DNA from: Fasciola hepatica
Taxonomy: Eukaryota > Platyhelminthes > Trematoda > Plagiorchiida > Fasciolidae
NCBI GenBank assembly: GCA_948099385.1
Contig: CANUEZ040000140.1
Coordinates: 4,464,001-4,528,000 of the forward strand
DNA: 64,000 bases
Direction: 5' to 3'
In this document: positions 61,659 through 64,000 of the stretch, piece after piece
Numbering within the stretch: position 1 is the first letter of the stretch
How the letters are laid out: each line of letters begins with the position of its first letter
Made by a program: the position numbers and the translations under genes
Notes under the pieces: generated by a model
The model's database searches: none
What the model was told of the DNA's origin: nothing
What the model saw: the letters and a program-made list of their open reading frames with translations, nothing else

Positions 61659-63884
61659 GTTAGTTGAAACACTTTAGTGCTCATGTGATCACATATCGAG
61701 CTTTTACATACGAATTGATTGATTCCGATATTAATAACGAATGATGAGAACGTCTTGTTGGTTAGTCATGATAAAGAATTCACAACAACATTCAGTAATT
61801 TGTTCACTGTTAGGCAATTATAGCAAGCAACATTTTGATTTGAGGACGCATGATATCCATCGCTGAACAGTGGCAATCACAAATGACCTTACACGAATAA
61901 ATCTTCATACTAGAGTAACAGCTAGTGAAAGGTAATCGGAAAATTTAGGCCGACAGATAGTTTTGACCGGTAGTAGTAGAATGGACTACCGCGCTTCCGT
62001 ACCGTCTCGAAGGTCAGAAGTCCCAATTCCAACCGGAAGTCACCTTGGTGGTAGAGAGTAATGCATCCTCATTGAGCTCGTTACTATGCATAACATTTCG
62101 GGACCTTACGGCATCCTCCAATTCAAATTTCGGAGTCGCGTTGCCGGCTATCGCTGACAGTAGTGGGCCTTCACGGCAATGACGTACTCCACTCCTACTG
62201 CACTAATGCTAACATTATGCAATGCATCACTGATTTCCATTGAGGCTGGTCATTTCACATTTGAAATCCGTGTTTATTAAGGGACAAAATCTGCAGTCTC
62301 TGAACCACACACTATTCAAATCTGTTATAAAATAAAACACTGAAGACATCTTTTCGATATATCTCATTTAGTAGGAACGAAGTTGAGTAAGGAGCAAAGA
62401 TTTCTTATGCAATTCCTTCCCTAACCTAGATATCCGAGATTTAGGGAAGAGAAGAATCTTGGAAATCGAGTGTCCACCAAGTAAGCAAAAACCTGACCGT
62501 GTTTCATGCTGAAATTAGATTTTACATGTTGAGTTTTTTATTTGGTATTTGGTTTGTTTTCGCAGGTGACAACGAGGTGCAAAACATGAATAAATCTCTA
62601 ACAAATACTGGTTTGTCCTAGCTGCTTGCAGATAATTTTGCCTGTAGGTACACCCAAAATTCCTTTTAATGAAGCATCTCATTCTGTTTCATCTTGAAGC
62701 ACAATGCATTACAACATAGATTGAGTTCCCCAGCATAGAACAGTTCCATCTACATACAATGGATCTCTTGATCATTTTTGGTCAGGAAGTCACGATTCCA
62801 TGTAAGGCAAGTACAAAAATATTACCACAATTCCCATCTGTTCCACAGACAGTATGCCAGATTTTTGAGGTATATTGCTTTCTTAAAGTATATCGATGAA
62901 AATGCTTCAACAAATCAAACCGATGCTTGATCCCAGTAGATAGTGTATTCACCAGTCAAACTGAATATGAAACCGTCTTTCCTCTTCCAATGATAGCAAT
63001 AATGGTTCACTGGATGACATTATTAATTTTCCGAATTTTGTAGTTACTCAGCCAAGTGCATCTATTTTGGAGATTAATTCAATGGTTTTTTGTGGTACAA
63101 TTTGGAGTAGAACTTTTGGAACTATCGCGAAATTCCGATCATTTTTCCTAATTATTCATGTTTTTTCTTGTGATTATCCAACACCGGATCCCTCGCTTCT
63201 CGCTGTATCCATCTATTCAACCATAGGGAAAGTAAATGACTTCCATTTCTCAAGTTTATGAGCCGAATCGGTACCACGGTGAAATATCCCTGAAAATGGG
63301 AGATTTAGTTACATTTCATTGGTTGAAAGTGGATGCTGGTGGTCGACCAAAGAGCAACCAAAAATTGATACGCAGAATCATTTTCATCGTCTGCTTGCCT
63401 CAAATGTCACTTGAAATACAACATTAAATTTATAGGACGTCTATGAAGTTTGTGGTTGAAATTCAAATAAATGTTTCCGTGGATATCCTGGAATTCTGTA
63501 TTTCCACAGAGTATTTCCAGGATTCTCTGTGCCATGGCTTCCAAAACGTCATATTGCATGAAACCACGTCTTTTGTTTCTATAAGTAATTACAAAGCAAA
63601 TAATGTTTTCGGTGGGAAAAGGACAAAGTCATTGGTAGGCTGCCAAATGAGGAATCTCAAGGTAGTGGCAGAAAATGAACCCGGGTTGCAAGGGTTCAAA
63701 GTTCATAGTGATATCTAATTGACCACCGATGAGCACAAATATCTCCATAAGCTTTAACTTAAACTGATAGCAGATGATTTAAATTTATTAGCCAATAATT
63801 TTCCCTGTGATAACAGCGACCAAGGTATCATTTAGAATCGTGAAAATGCTGCACATATGTTTTATCCTTGTTTGCAATGATTAT
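61659..63884. other. Mostly non-coding; two weak exon-like frames
   Basis: 63236-63427 (MTSISQVYEPNRYHGEISLK start) and 63436-63718, after a TTAAATTTATAG acceptor-like site (SMKFVVEIQINVSVDILEFC), look protein-like, but their donors are ambiguous. A perfect small hairpin, CCTGGAATTCTGTATTTCCA followed by CAGAG and TTTCCAGG, lies near 63488-63523. The rest shows nothing. Confidence 0.35.
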
Positions 63885-64000
63885 CAATGCCGATGATATC
63901 GCCTTGTTGGGCAACAGTGCACCGGCAATTCAACACGTAGCTGACCACTTAGTAATGAACTTGTCTCATTATGATGTGTGCTTTGCGGCGTCTAAATGTA
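63885..64000 (+). pseudogene. Non-LTR reverse transcriptase fragment at right edge
   Basis: The frame reads NADDIALLGNSAPAIQHVAD followed by YDVCFAASKC, matching the RTE/CR1 motif C block (Y-ADDI-LL-------Q-------YG--F--SKC). Tyr to Asn at the catalytic box suggests decay. The element continues beyond the window. Confidence 0.7.

Overview
This is eukaryotic nuclear DNA, most likely from a platyhelminth and probably a digenean fluke. The coding signals are short exons with GT-AG borders and matching phases. The rest is dense, decayed retroelement debris of the mix common in fluke genomes: RTE-like and other non-LTR elements, Ty3/gypsy, BEL/Pao, and GIY-YIG Penelope-like elements (PLEs). The lineage is an inference from element style, not from a species-specific gene. 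Most long open frames here are relics or chance, not host genes.

Layout. 1-3.0 kb: remnants of two different Ty3/gypsy pol genes. 5.8-6.7 kb: a non-LTR reverse transcriptase relic (-). 8.2-8.6 kb: a gag-like coiled-coil frame (-). 10.8-11.3 kb: a PLE reverse transcriptase relic (-). 13.2-46.4 kb: a large rearranged block built from one unrecognised multi-exon gene. Copy A (+, 13.7-21.2 kb) and copy B (-, 27.9-35.6 kb) face each other as an inverted duplication. Its inner 5,525 bp (16818-22342 and 26814-32338) appear identical and gap-free, while its outer flanks have diverged. The 4.5-kb spacer holds BEL/Pao pol and LINE endonuclease relics. A tandem duplication with its junction near 37769 then made a truncated copy C (-, 38.5-42.5 kb). 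PLE pieces lie in the introns and flanks, and one PLE (43.64-45.31 kb) is a clean nested insertion whose empty site survives in copy B. 45.3-47.6 kb: a longer GIY-YIG PLE (+). 47.9-48.15 kb: a 5' fragment of an RTE element. 50.2-53.1 kb: a nearly full-length RTE-like element (-) with endonuclease and reverse transcriptase.

The last 11 kb is mostly intron-like. It holds one cadherin-repeat exon (-, 56835-57206) and one apparently complete three-exon gene for a 157-residue secreted basic protein (+, 59409-60142). A few orphan exon candidates follow, and a non-LTR reverse transcriptase fragment runs off the right edge. The most interesting structure is the palindromic and tandem gene-family block, where copies of different age and decay sit beside a perfectly homogenised palindrome.
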